DNA of 64,000 bases from Doris montereyensis (lineage: Eukaryota > Mollusca > Gastropoda > Nudibranchia > Dorididae), in the NCBI GenBank assembly GCA_037039925.1, contig JAXRKP010000980.1, positions 15,001-79,000 on the forward strand, read 5' to 3'. The notes below the pieces were generated by a model, which saw nothing but the letters and a program-made list of their open reading frames with translations, had not been told where the DNA came from and ran no database searches. Shown piece after piece: positions 37,030-50,271 of this stretch. The position numbers and the translations under genes are program-made. How positions within the stretch are numbered: position 1 is the first letter of the stretch; the number at the start of each line of letters is the position of its first letter.

Positions 37030-38030
37030 AAATATGATACACAATTATATAGAACAAATGACACACTGTCAATCTTTATCATTCCATATCGAAATAAGAT
37101 TTCTAAATTGGTTAAAATTTGTTTCAGATCTTAAATGTTCAGGTAATTTGTTCGACAGAACTGCAACAGCATATTTAAATGGTTGTTTTCTGAAAGCATC
37201 GGTTCTAGGTTTACGGATACTGACTACATTGCATATATCTTAAATTAGACCTTCTATCTTTAAATGATATCAAATCTTGGAGACAGGGTGGCGATAACCT
37301 ATTTAAACAATTTGAAAGTTTCAATAGCCATAGCTCGCATTCGTTTGACTTCCAGTGTTGGAATTTGTGCCATCTCCAAGAGACCTTCATGTGTATTACT
37401 ATAGTCATTGCATGTGATTCTAAGAGCTCGTTCTTGATCTTTTTATAATTTCCTTATATTTGATTTCGAACAATTAGAAAAATGGGTTTCTTGGAAAATG
37501 ATCGTTTGCTTAGTGCAAGGGCATGGAATTTTTCTGGATTTGCTTGACACTGGTTTCCTGTTCCAAAGTATCCACACGCTTACCAAAATCAGGGTGATTG
37601 TAAGACAAAATGTTATCATCTGCATAATTATAGTTATAGAGTGTTCCCTCTTTGATGAATAGAAATGTATCGTTAATAAAAAAAACATCAAATAATAAGG
37701 GACATCGAATGGATCCTTGGGGCACACCATTTTCAATAAATTCCCAACCACTGACAACACTCCCAAGCTTCACTTGCTGCTTTCTACCTGAAAGATAACT
37801 TTGGAGCAGAGAAACAGGGTTTTGCGAGAAACCATACGCCGATAATTTGTACAAAAGAATATCGTGGGGCAAACAATCAAAGGCTTTGGATAGATCCACA
37901 AATATGGTAGCGAATAGTGATTTCTATCCAAGGATAGGGCTTCCAGTTTTCTATAAGTATAAGTACATGTATAATCGTTTGGCACCTATGGCTTTTTTTC
38001 TAAAAGCGCAAAGAAAACCTTGAAAAGTAT
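37030..38030 (-). pseudogene. Non-LTR retrotransposon reverse transcriptase remnant
   Basis: Minus-strand translations carry hallmark reverse transcriptase blocks in order: TFQGFLCAFRK, MDLSKAFDCLPHDILLYKLS, YLSGRKQQVKLG, GVPQGSIRCPLLF with INDTF, and YADDN in place of YADD-T. They are followed by the C-terminal block LRITCNDYSNTHEGLLEMAQ with IPTLEVKRMRAMA and LQDLISFKDRRSNLRY. Frames shift several times and stops interrupt it. No endonuclease domain is seen, and (CT)n tracts bound both sides. The set of motifs fits the CR1/L2/jockey-like LINE group; the exact clade is not resolved. It is a dead copy that could represent the family mobilising the local SINEs. Confidence 0.85.
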
Positions 38031-38074
38031 CATTAAAATATTCGGATAGCTGAATCTGTCTGTCTGTCTGTCTG

Positions 38075-38143
<69 letters not shown>

Positions 38144-38151
38144 CCTCCCTC

Positions 38152-38228
<77 letters not shown>
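38075..38228 (+). repeat. (CT)n microsatellite with CTGT leader
   Basis: Begins with a short (CTGT)n, then CT repeats with a CCCTCCCTCCC interruption near 38140-38155. Confidence 0.96.
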
Positions 38229-38232
<4 letters not shown>

Positions 38233-38539
38233 CTTGTTCACATTCCTTACTCTCTGTGCTCAAAATATCAGTGCATTGTTGAGAAATTTATGTTCTTTCG
38301 GAGTTTTACACGTTCATGCTTTAAAAATCGGCACTTTTAAGTGTAGACTTGAGAAAACACCCAGAGGACGCTTGAATTTTGGGTATTATTAAAAACAGAT
38401 TGTTCTATTTAATTCAAAAACAAATTATTCTAGATTTCAGAACTGAAATTTTGCCAGAAGTTGAAATGAACAGTTTCTACTGAAATCTACACACACAAAA
38501 GCGTTTTCGCGGCAAAATAACTTTTGTGTTCTTTCAGAG

Positions 38540-38800
38540 TGCGGCAGCCGGCAATGTACAATGTAGATCTAATTAATATTTTACATATTTATAGTATAGT
38601 AATACACTATTCACTCGTTCACTCAAGTCAAATCATATAGCCTCTTAATTAGATATGCATTAGTAATTGTTTCTTTACAAAAGCAAATTCATCCACAACA
38701 TAATAATATATCCTTTTCATTTTCACTGATGCTTAGGTTTCACTTTCCTTTTCATGAATATTGCACTTGGCAACAAAAGAGTTACAACAGTTAGTAGGTT
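38540..38800 (+). repeat. Flank of the degenerate HSP70 locus copy, homologous to 49200-49425
   Basis: Shares with 49200-49425, in the same order and orientation, GTACAATGTA, TTCACTCGTTCA, ATAGCCT, ATTGTTTCTTTACAAA, ATGCTTAGGTTTCACTTT, ATGAATATTGCA and TGGCAACAAA. In both places it is the outer (3') flank of an HSP70 minus-strand copy. Confidence 0.8.
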
Positions 38801-39049
38801 ATGTCATAATGTCTCACACATTGCTTATCTAGGCCTACTTTCTACTATCTTCACATCAATTCAATAACAATGAAAACGTCAATCTATCGCTTTTATCACT
38901 AGATTACAACATTTACTAGACATTGTAGTTTTATCAATGAGCCCTCGTGACAAGCACATTGCTGTAATACTTTAAAAATAGTTTAGACACCCATTCTCCT
39001 ATATATAGATGATTATGATTGCTCTTTTATCACATTAATATTTGGATGA

Positions 39050-39480
39050 GGATATTTGCACGAGGTGGAGGAATATCTCAAAAGGTATTTCCACCAGGTG
39101 GAGGGAATATCCCAAAAGATATTTGCACCAGGTGGAGGGAATATCCCAAAAGATATTTGCACCAGTTGGTGGGAATATACCAAAAGATATTTGCACCAGG
39201 TGGAGGGAATATCTCAAAAGATATTTGCACCAGGTGGAGGGAATATCCCAAAAGATATTTGCACCAGGTGGAGGGAATATCTCAAAGATATTTGCACCAG
39301 GTGGAGGAAATATCTCAAAAGATATTTGCACCAGGTGGAGGGAATATCCCAAAAGATATTTGCACCAGTTGGTGGGAATATACCAAAAGATATTTGCACC
39401 AGGTGGAGGGAATATCTCAAAAGATATTTGCACGAGGTGGTGGGAATATCCCAAAAGATATTTGCACCAGGTAGTTGAAG
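39050..39480 (+). repeat. 34-bp minisatellite with hairpin-forming units
   Basis: About thirteen units of 34 bp: AAAAGATATTTGCACCAGGT then GGAGGGAATATCYC, with TTGGTG and CGAGGTG variants. Each unit contains nested inverted repeats, GATATT...AATATC outside and CACC-A-GGTG inside. A reversed half-unit (ACCTGGTGCAAATAT) follows at about 39500-39516. The unit length is not a multiple of three, so the open frames across it are not coding. Confidence 0.93.
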
Positions 39481-39914
39481 TATCAAACAAGTAATCTTAC
39501 CTGGTGCAAATATTCATTTCGTTAATATTATTTTTTTCAACGACTTACTACGTAGATCTAATAAAAAAAATAGATTACCGGGTGTAGGGTGATGCCAAGT
39601 ACCAACACAAAACGTGTCGTGGATCGCAGGCAAAACAATCTTTTCCCAATCAATTAAAATACCTTTTTTTTTTTTTTGGTACTGATTTGACCAAAGAGTA
39701 TATTCGCTAAAAACCTAAAGCAGGCTATTTGAAATATACCTGTGAAATATGGCGGTTGTGGGTGCAGTGATTGATGAGATTAGAGCTGTCAAAGTTTGAG
39801 ATATACAAACAGTTTTATATAGATTGATACATTTAAGCAGCTGACGTAATACGTGCCCCGACATGCCATTGTGGAGTCACCATTATCCCACATGTCAAAC
39901 TTGTTCTTTTTAAT

Positions 39915-40070
39915 GGCAGAGAAGACCACGTAGCTGGGAGTCGTTCTGTTGCCTTGGTCGTTTGGTGATGATTTCCACCTTGGCGAGGGGCGGGCGGGTG
40001 GAACACAGCTACACAGGAATAGGTGTTGTCAAGGTCAATGCCGATAGCTGGACCTGTTTCTTTGACTCAT
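39915..40070 (-). pseudogene. HSP70 5' coding fragment, degenerate
   Basis: Read on the minus strand from ATG at 40070 it begins MSQRN, as in the plus-strand HSP70 at 55174, and continues through shifted frames with the IDL-TTYSC and [11 protein letters not shown] blocks to a VFS near codon 50. There is a G-rich insertion of about 8 bp (39985-40003) and several substitutions. The next upstream bases also match the HSP70 intron end (TGCACTTAGA near 40128). The remaining ~590 codons are absent. Clearly a pseudogene. Confidence 0.88.
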
Positions 40071-40080
40071 CTAGAGAGAG

Positions 40081-40116
40081 CGGGGGGGGGGGGCGGGGGG
40101 GGGGCGGGGGGGGGGT
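40081..40116 (+). repeat. Poly-G run with C interruptions
   Basis: Three runs of about ten G separated by single C, placed exactly where the 5' intron of the degenerate HSP70 copy begins. It could form a quadruplex. The true length is uncertain in any long-read assembly. Confidence 0.9.
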
Positions 40117-40955
40117 AACTAAATGTGCACTTAGAATATAGAATTATTGACATGAACTACATTGATACTTCTTATTAATCTTAACCTTTTCTTTCAAATG
40201 TTTCATGTCCGTGCGAGCCGACCACTTTGTGACCAAATGTTATCGCCTCCAAATAATAAACAATAGAACCAAAACAAGCGCTTTTTGTTCTACGCTAAAA
40301 GTCAACCATTTGACAGTATCATGCGTAGAGGGGTTTCGAAAGGCGAAAACGCGATGTCTTTCAGTGGACTAGGTCCTAAATGTTATGTTTGTAGCTTATC
40401 CTCATGCTTCAAATTTTTAAAGTTATTTAAAAAAAAACTACCTCATTCACCATTAAATTAATAAACATATTTATCGTTATGGACGCACAGATCAATAAAT
40501 TATTATAACTTCATCCACGATAAATATATTTATCCTTATGAGCACACAGATCAATAAATTATGATAAATTTATCCACGATAAGACTGTACAGTAACAAGT
40601 ACCATCTCACTGCCATGATCTGTGTGTACTTAGACCTACATACAAACAATTATCGACTAGGCAACTTTGCTAATCCTTACGCTGGCAGGTAAAAAGTAAA
40701 TTATCGATCTTTTTCCAATTCTGAACTTCGGAATTTTTACTAGCTTAAAATACAAATTAAAAACTAATCATTTTTTTTTTTATTGATATTAGTATGTAAA
40801 TAGATGTTTATTCATAAAATGTTAATATGCATGAGCAAAGCTTGAAGATTAGGCTTAAACTCGTAAGCCAAACGAATAAAATACATAATTTTTGTCAGTT
40901 TTCATTTACGCATGCCAATGCGCCAAATGCTTTAGAACACAGATGCTTTGAAAGT
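40117..40955. other. Non-coding stretch within the degenerate HSP70 locus
   Basis: Contains the inferred remnant of the HSP70 5' intron and short direct repeats around TTATCCACGATAA / CACACAGATCAATAAATTAT (40490-40580). No gene is recognised. Confidence 0.5.
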
Positions 40956-40959
40956 GTCC

Positions 40960-41275
40960 CGAACCACCCTCGCCCGTTTAGTCTCCCGCGTTTTGACCAG
41001 TGTCCGGAACCACCCTCACCCGTTTAGTCTCCGCGTTTTTTGACTCAGTGCTTTCCCGAACCACCCTCACCCGTTTAGTCTCCGTTTTGACCAGTGTCCC
41101 AAACCACCACCCTCAGTCTCCGTTTTAGTCTCCGCTTTGACCAGTGTCCCGAACCACCCTCACCCGTTTAGTCTCCGCTTTGACCAGTGTCCCAAACCAA
41201 CCTCACCCGTTTAGTACCCGCTTTGACTAGTGTCCCAAACCACCCTCACCCGTTTAGTACCCGCTTTGACCTACA
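40960..41275 (+). repeat. ~43-bp minisatellite
   Basis: About seven units of CCCGAACCACCCTCACCCGT, TTAGTCTCCG and CTTTGACCAGTGT, with a ragged third and fourth unit. It sits between the degenerate HSP70 fragment and the HSP70-like promoter copy. Confidence 0.92.
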
Positions 41276-41528
41276 GCGGGCTCTCATTACGTAGTAAAGG
41301 TGATCAGCTCTTGAGGACACAAGTGCAAAAATAGACTCACTCTCACCGCTCGTTTGGCGTGTCCTGTAATCTGTCCTGTCGCATCACGTGATACCGCTCA
41401 AATGCTTTGTCACATTATTACTACTACTAGATCTATCGACGAGAACCAGCACTGAAGGTTTTCATGGTCTTCAATAAATCTGTATTATTTACATTGGTAT
41501 TGGTAAATCCGCCGCTGGTGATAAGTCT

Positions 41529-41539
41529 GTGTGTGTGTG

Positions 41540-41580
<41 letters not shown>
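41529..41580 (+). repeat. (GT)n microsatellite
   Basis: About 25 GT dinucleotides with one C interruption, ending directly at the HSP70-like promoter copy. Confidence 0.95.
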
Positions 41581-42169
<589 letters not shown>

Positions 42170-42600
42170 TCACAGCTATGCACTGAGTTATATATATATA
42201 TGGGGGGGGAGGGGGTGGGGGGGATATATATATATATATATAAATCATGGATTTTGATTTTTCTTTCTTTTTTTCTAGCTAGATTAATGACTGTAATATT
42301 GGCTCATTGCAGTCCCTAGACTCAGCCTATTAAATGATTAGTTTGTCTATCGCCCTTGTTATGATTATAATACATAAACTATCACAGCTATGCACTGAGT
42401 TCCATATGTACAGGGGGGGGGGTGGGGAGGGGGGGGGGGAGGTCAGTCCCCAGGCAATGTCTTTGACCTTTCAACCCAAAGGTCATGGATTCAAACCCCG
42501 TCGACGGTTGATGCATTTGTGACACTGTTATGTCTGAGCTGTGAGTAGTTTTCAGTTTTGTATTGAGTGAATTTGTCCCCCCCCAAACTGTCTGCTTCTC
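42170..42600. other. AT repeat, G runs and a tRNA-like fragment
   Basis: (TA)n flanks a G-rich run at 42201-42223, and a second G run lies at 42412-42441. Both follow the words ATCACAGCTATGCACTGAGTT, so the context is duplicated. 42445-42515 resembles the tRNA-like head of SINE family C (ACCTTTCAACCCAAAGG; GATTCAAACCCC). Confidence 0.6.
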
Positions 42601-43320
42601 CCCTTTGGACCTACACACAGCCCCTTGCCTTTGGACTCACTCCCCCACCCCTCCCCCTTTTGGACTCACTCCCCCACCCCCTTTTTGGACTCACTCCCCC
42701 ACCCCCCACCCCTTTTGGACCACCCTCCCCACTCCCTTGCCCCCTTTTGGACTCACCTCCCCCACCCCCCCTCCCCTTTTGGACTCACTCCCCCACCCCT
42801 TGCCTTTTGGACTCACTCCCCCACCCTCCCCCTTTTGGACTCACTCCCCACTCCCTTGCCTTTTGGACTCCCTCCCCCACCCTCTCCCCTTTTGGACTCC
42901 CCCTCCCCTGTTGTTTTGACTCACTGACCCCCCCCCCCTTGCCTTTGGACTCACTTGAGAATATTGTTTTGTCTTTTGAGCCCCTTTTGGACTCACTCCC
43001 CCCACCCATGGGATTTTGAGCTAGGAATACTTTTTGAGCCCCCTGCCTTTTGGACTCTTATCCCCACTCCCCCAGCCCCTCCCCTTTTGGACTCTTTTGG
43101 AACTCCCCCACCCTCTTTTGCCTTTTTGACTCACTCCCCCACCCCTGTGCCTTTTGTTTGGATTGTCCAGGGAAGCCCCCTCCCTGTTCAGTCTGCTCAG
43201 ACAGTGATACCCCACCCCCTTGCCTTTTGGAATCGTTGTACAGCTGTGCATTCGGGAACTCCCACCCCTTGAGTTTTTTGGACTCACTCCCCCACTGGTC
43301 CCCTTAGTCCCTTTTGAAAA
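42600..43320 (+). repeat. C-rich ~26-bp minisatellite
   Basis: Units of CCTTTTGGACTCACTCCCCC plus ACCCC, 22-30 bp, about 25 copies with unrelated short inserts. Proline-rich open frames on either strand are repeat by-products. Confidence 0.9.
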
Positions 43321-44700
43321 GGAATCTGTTTATAAGGCAGTCTCAAATTTAAAACCCCCTCCCAAGATCCTTAGTTAAAAAAATCTTATAATAATTATTG
43401 TGAGCTGGACAGGCTATTTGACTGTCGCTTTTTTTCTTCCAAGTAACAACCCAGAACACGAACACTCTGTTAAGAGAAGGAGACGTTATCCCACCCCCCC
43501 TCAGTGGGATAGTTTGGACTCACTCCCCCACCCCCTCCCCTGTTTGGACTCATTCCACCCATTGTATTGGCTCCCTTGTCCACCCATTGTATTGGACTCA
43601 GCTCCCCCATTGTTTTGGTCCATGAGCCAATTGTTTGGACTCTCCTCCCCCACCCCTTGCCTTTTGGACTTCACTCAACCCTATTGGCCCTCATGTCCAC
43701 CTTTGTCTGATCTTCACTCACAACCCCCTTGCCTTTTGGACTCATTCTTCATGCCCACCCCTGTCGACCCATTGTACCCCCTCGCTGTCCTCTTCATGAC
43801 ATTGTTGGTTAGCGAAGAATGTTATGTTATAAGTTTTGAGCCAATCAGTTTGGTCTTCTGTCCCCCACTATTCGTTGCCATGGAATGGCTGCAAGTTGAG
43901 AATATTGTTTTGTCTTCTTCATGAGCCAATCTGTTTGAACTCTCATCCCCGCTTTCGTTGGCATGGGATTGGTTGTGATTGGCCCTCCTGGACCCATATT
44001 GTTTTGTCAACCCATTGTTTGAGCCAATCTGTTTGACCCTCTTATCCAAATTGGTCCATGACGCCTAGTCCCTCCGGAGACTGATTGTATTGGTCTTCAT
44101 GTCCATCCATTGTAATGGTCTTCATGTCCATGGCCCTCCTGTCCACCCGTATTGGTCGTTGAAGATCCCTTGTAATGGTTGTGAGCTAGGAATGTTGTTT
44201 TGTCTTTTGAGCCAATCTTGTTTGGACTCTTATCCCCCATTGTCGTTGCCATGGAATTGTTGTGAGCTAGGAATGTCCTGTTTTGTCTTTTGTCCACCAA
44301 GGACTTCTTGTCCACTCATTGGCATTGGCTCTCCTGTACACCCATTGTAATGGCTCCTGTCCACCCATTGTAATGGCCCTCCTGACCGATAGGAATGGTA
44401 GTTTTGTCTTTTCCTGACCCATTGTATTGGTCTTCATGGACTCATTGACACCTCCTGTCCACCCATTGTATTCTTCTTCTGATCTATATTGGTCTTATAT
44501 AACCCATTGTGTTTCCCTTGACACTCATTGTCTGCTCGTTGTGTGCATCATTGGTTGTGAGATTTGTGTTTTGAGAATTTGTCCAGGGAAGGCGGTATTG
44601 TATTGTTAAGTCTTGAGGCAGAAAAAGATACTGTTCAGTCTGCTACCATTGACAGTGGATACCTTTAAATGGCTATTCCTAATAAAATCGTTGTTGAAAT
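43320..44700 (+). repeat. Mosaic of ~75-bp duplications between two minisatellites
   Basis: Several copies of a longer motif (GTTTTGTCTTTTGAGCCAAT, CTGTTTGGACTCTTATCCCC, TTGCCATGGAAT) lie at about 42957, 43820-43930, 43990-44040, 44185-44250 and 44255-44290. CCTTTTGGACTC units run on from the left and CCCATTGTATTGG units begin to the right. Confidence 0.7.
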
Positions 44701-47700
44701 GTCCAAGCCTTACTGGTCACCTGCCTTCCTGTCTATCGTTGTACAGCTGATGCATTCGGGACATTGATTGGAGGTTACCATTGGACTGGTCTCTCCTGCC
44801 TCTGGTCTTCATGGTTTCTTGAGTTTTGTTCTGGTTAAAATCTACACCCCTTAGACTGGTCTACTCATGTCGACCCAAACTGGTCCAGGACCGTCTAGTC
44901 CCTCATGGAGACTGACGATGAAAAGGAGGTCCCATTGTATTGGTCACAACATCCCGTGCTCGTTGAAGATCCCTTGGCTGTTTATAAGGCAGTCTGGGCT
45001 TAAAATTTAAAGACTGGTCTTTTACCAAAACTTCTCCCAAGATTGTCTTAGACTGAAAAAATCCATTGTATTGGTCCCTCATGTCCACCCTGGACTGGTC
45101 TTTGACTGATCATCTATTTTTTCTTCCAAGTAACAACCCAGAACATAGAACACTCCTGTAAGAGATTGGACTACGTGGCAGTATAGACTGGCACTCCGGT
45201 ACCCATTGTATTGGTCGATAGTCAGAGCGTCTGGTTACCTTAGACTGGAGGCCCTTCCTGTCGACCCATTGTATTGCTCTTCATGTTACCCATTGTATTG
45301 GCTCTCCTGTCCACCCATTGACTGGTCCTCATGTCCACCCATTGTATTGGTCTTCATGTCAACCCATTGTATTGGTTACCTTAGATGTCCACCCATTGTA
45401 TTGGTCTTCATGTCTACCCATTGTATTGGTTCTTCATGTCTACTCCTGATTTGTATTGGCCCTCCTGGTTCCACCCATTGTATTGGCCTTCATGTTACCT
45501 TAGACATTGTATTGGTCTTCATGTCCATAGACCCATTGTATTGGTCTTCATGTCAACCCATTGTATTGGTCTTCATGTTACCCATTGTATTACTCTCTGG
45601 TCATAGTCTCACCCATTGTATTATCCCTGGTTCTGTCCACCCATTGTTACCTTGACTGGTCCTCCTGTTACCCATTGACTGGCCCTCCTGTCCACCCATT
45701 GTATTGGTCTTCATGTCTACCCATTGTATTGTCTCTTCCACCCATTGTATTGGTCTTCATGTGGTTACCCATTGATTGATCTTCATGTCCACCCATTGTA
45801 TTGGGTCTCCTGTCCACCCATTGTATTGATCATCTCCTGGTTACGTGTCATGGTTACCCATTGATATGCTCTTCCTGTTCACCCATTGTATTGGTCTTCA
45901 TGTCCACCCATTGTATTGGTCTTCATGATCCATCTCCATTGTATTGATCTACTCCTGTTACCCATAGATTGGTCTTCATGTCTACCTTAGACTGATCTTC
46001 ATGTTACCCATTGTATTGGTCTTCATGGTCCACCCATTGTATTGACTGGCCCTCCTGTCCACCCATTGTACTGGTCTCTTCCTGTTACCCATTGTATTGG
46101 CCTCCTGTCCACCCATAGACTGGTCCACCCATTGTATTGGCCCTCCTGTCCACCCATTGTATTGGCCATGTCTCCTGTTCACCCATTGTATTAGCCCTCC
46201 TGTTCCACCCATTGTATTGGCCCTCATGTCCACCATTGTATTGGTCTTCATGTCCACCCATTGTATTGGCCCTCCTGTTCACCCATTGTATTGGTCTTAT
46301 GTCCACCCATTGTATTGGTCTTCATGTCCACCCATTGTATTGGCCCTCCTGTCCACCCATTGTATCATCTATGGTTACCTAGACTGGTCCATAGACTGGT
46401 CTTCCTGGTTACCATTGACTGTCTACTCATGTCCACCCATTGTATTGGCCCTCCTGTCCACCCATTGTATTGGCCCTCCTGTCCACCATTGTATTGGTCT
46501 TCCTGTTACAACCCATTGTATTGGTTACCCTGTCCACCCATTGTATTGGTCTTCATGTCTACCCATTGATTGGTCTTCTTCCACCCATGTCCACCCATTG
46601 TAATGGCCCTCCTGTCCACCCATTGTATTGGTTTACCCTGGTTACCTTAGACTGGTCCCTGTCCACCCATTGTATTGGTTACCTTAGACTCTCCTGTCGA
46701 CCCATTGTATTGGTTACCTTAGACTGGTCCTCCTGTCTACTCACCCATTGTATTGGTCTTCATGTCCACCCATTGTATTGGCCCCTCCACCCTGGTTACC
46801 TTAGACTGGTCTTCACCCATTGACTGGTCCCTCCTGTCCACCCATTGACTGATCCCTCCTGTTCACCCATTGTATTGGCCTCCTGTCCACCCATAGTATT
46901 GGTCCCTTCTGTTCACCCATTGTACTGATCATCTACTGGTTACCTTAAACTGGCCCCATAGACTGTTCCCTGGTTACCATAGACTGGTGCCCTCCTGTCC
47001 ACCATAGACTGGCCCTCCTGTTCACCCATTGTATTGGTCTTCATGTCCACCCATTGTATTGGTCTTCCTGGTTACCATAGATTGGCCCTCATGTCCACCC
47101 ATTGTATTGTCCCTCCTGTCCACCCTTAGACTGGTCCCTTGTCCACCCATTGTACTGGTCCTCCTGTCCACCCATTGTTTGGCCCTCCTGTCCAGCCATT
47201 CTATTGGTCTTCATGTCAACCCTTAGATTGATCATCTCCTGGTTACCTTAGACTGGTCCTGTCTACCCATTGTATTGGTTCCTCATGTCCACTCTGGTTA
47301 TTAGACTGATCATCTCCTGTATTTGACCCTCCTGTCCACCCATTGTACTGGTCTCTCCTGGATTACCTTAGATTGGTCTTCCTGTCCACCCATTGTACTT
47401 TGTTTACCCTCCTGATCACCCATTGTATTGGTACCTTCTGGTCTGTCAACCCATTGTATTGGCCCTCCTGTTACCCATTGATTGGTCTGGTTACCACTGT
47501 CCACCATTGTATTGGCCCTCCTGTCCACCCATTGTACCATTGGTCTTCCTGGTTCCACCCATTGTTATTATCCCTCCTGGTTACCATAGACTGGTCTTCC
47601 TGGTTACCATAGATTGGTCCCTCCTGGTTCCACCCATTGTTACCTTGGATCATCTCCTGTCCACCCATTGTACCTTAGACTGATCATCTCCTGGTTACCT

Positions 47701-48800
47701 TAGATTGGTCTACTCCTGTCCACCCATTGTATTGGTTACCTTCACTGGTCTACTCCTGGTTACCATCTCCTGATTCAACCCATCCTGGTTATTGCTCTAC
47801 TCCTGGTTACCATTGACTTGTCTTCATGTCCACCCCTTGTACTGATCATCTACTGTCCACCCATTGTATTGGTCTTCATGTCCACCCATTGTAATGGTCT
47901 GGTCTCCTGTCCACCCATTGTTACCATAGACTGGTCTACTCCTGGTCCTTAGACTGGTACTCCTGGCCCTCCTGTCCACCCATTGTAACTGGTCCCTCCT
48001 GTCCACCCATTGTACTGGTCTATGGCCCTCTGGTCCACCCATTTTGGCATCTCCTGTCCACCCATTGGTTACCTTGGTCTTCTTGTCCACCCATTGGTTA
48101 CCTTAGACTGGCATCTCCTGTCCACCCATTTGTTATAGACTGGTCTTCTTGATTCCACCCTGTATAGACTGGTCTTCTTGTACCACTCATTGTTATTGGA
48201 TCATCTACTGTCCACCCATAGACTGGTATCCTGGTTACCATAGACTGGTCCACCCATGGTTATTGGTCCCCTCTGTCCACCCATTGATTGGTCCTCCTGT
48301 TACCATAGATTGGTCTACTCCTGTTCCACCCATTGTACCTTAGACTGGTCTACTCATGTTACCACCCATTGTCTTGGCCCTGACTGGTCTACACCCATTG
48401 ACTTGGCCCTCCTGTAGACACCCATTGTCTTGGTTACCTTCCTGGTACACCCATTGTACTGGTCTACTCCTGGTTACCACCCATCCTGGTTACCTTGACC
48501 GGTGTACTTCTGTCCACCCATTGTTACCATAGACTGGCCCTCCTGTCCACCCATTAGACTGGTCTACTCCTGTTACCATTGACTGGTCTACTCCTGGTTC
48601 CACCATTGTATTGGTCTCTCCTGTCCACCATAGAGTCTACTCCTGGTTACCCTAGACGGCTCTCCTTTCATATACGACATCGCAATGCATCCTGTGACCA
48701 CCCATTGTACACTTTCAGAGAAACATAATCTCCTGTACACCCATTGTATTGGCTCCTCCTGTACACCCATATGTATTGACTCTCCTGTACACCCATTGTA
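44700..48800 (+). repeat. 25-bp minisatellite, ~4-5 kb
   Basis: Unit CCCATTGTATTGGTCTTCAT plus GTCCA (25 bp), with variants CCTCCTGTCCA, GGTTACC and ATAGACTGG. The array continues degenerately from about 43560 and, after a GA tract, at 49060-49130. The period is not a multiple of three, so the same peptide words occur in all frames. No coding signal. Confidence 0.92.
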
Positions 48801-48801
48801 T

Positions 48802-49062
<261 letters not shown>

Positions 49063-49199
49063 ACAGATTGTCTTGGCCCTCCTGTACACCCATTGTCTTG
49101 GCCCAAAGAGGACCTGTACACCCATTGAAACAAAAACTAAAATCTTGACCCTCAACTGTATGACGAAGTTTTATTATTGTTCCACAATGCAGATCCATC

Positions 49200-49425
49200 A
49201 CGACAATGATATCACCAAGTACAATGTAATTAAGTGGCTAGTTTATATTATTTATTCATCATTCATTCGTTCATTCATGTAGCCTATAAATTAAATATGT
49301 TTTATAAATCAATTGTTTTTTTACAAAGGTAAATGCATCACATTAACTACCATGCTTAGGTTTCACTTTATGAATATTGCATCTGGCAACAAACTGTTTA
49401 CAGTTACAGTAACAACTGTTTTACC
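49200..49425 (+). repeat. Flank of the HSP70 pair, homologous to 38540-38800
   Basis: Same ordered motifs as at 38540-38800 (TTCATTCGTTCATTCATGTA, ATGCTTAGGTTTCACTTTAT, TGGCAACAAACTG). Marks the outer end of the duplicated HSP70 block. Confidence 0.8.
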
Positions 49426-49605
49426 ATAGACTGGTCTACTCCTGGTTACCATAGACTGGTCTACTCCTGGTTACCTTAGACTGGTCTACTCCTGGTTACC
49501 TTAGACTGATCTACTCCTGGTTACCTTAGACTAGGATCCACTCCTGGTTACCTTAGACTGGTCTACTTATATTTACCAACTAGACTGGTCTATTCCTGGT
49601 TAACA
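49420..49605 (+). repeat. 25-26-bp minisatellite (GGTTACC variant)
   Basis: About seven units of TAGACTGGTCTACTCCTGGT plus TACCT/TACCA, the same variant that dominates the end of the large array at 47.6-48.7 kb. Confidence 0.93.
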
Positions 49606-49746
49606 TAGACGAGGATGGAAGAAAAGCTATCCTAGTGTTAGCACAACTAGACGTTCAAATTATTGTACTTTAAGCAGAATTCTTGATCATTTCATTAAAA
49701 ATATTGTCCCAATACTTTTGAAAACACAAACAATGCATGTAATAAA

Positions 49747-49773
49747 TATTACTACTATTACTACTATTACTAT

Positions 49774-49853
<80 letters not shown>

Positions 49854-49913
49854 ATGATAATAATAATACTAATAATAACAATAACATAATAATAATAATT
49901 TATAATTATAATG

Positions 49914-49989
<76 letters not shown>

Positions 49990-50047
49990 TCATAATAATA
50001 TTAATAATAATAATAATAATAGTAATAATAATAATAATAGTAATACT
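49747..50047 (+). repeat. (ACT)n and (AAT)n microsatellites
   Basis: An ACT trinucleotide tract at 49747-49853 is followed by AAT repeats with interruptions to 50047. The two motifs differ by one base, suggesting a point change followed by separate expansion. Confidence 0.95.
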
Positions 50048-50263
50048 AATGAAAAAGCTTTAAGATGAAGAATAAGACTTGCCACTTGCATATTATTTCA
50101 TCACTTTTTTGCATCTATTGTTTTCCATGTGTTCTTTATTTTTGTTAAAGTGAAATGTAAAAATATGATTATTTTTTTGAAGTAAGAAAAATCAAATATT
50201 TCTGTAACCACAGTTTAAAAATAAACAGAAAACAACAAGTACAATGGAGTAATGTCTAATCCA

Positions 50264-50269
50264 TTTATT
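50264..50269 (-). other. Candidate polyadenylation signal of HSP70 (minus)
   Basis: AATAAA on the minus strand lies only a few bases past the stop codon. Another AATAAA (minus strand) is near 50135. The second gives a more usual 3' UTR length. Confidence 0.4.
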
Positions 50270-50271
50270 AT

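Noticed and set aside
42563..43924. Proline-rich open frames of up to 174 codons
   Set aside because: They follow the C-rich minisatellite in all three frames and stop where the repeat decays.
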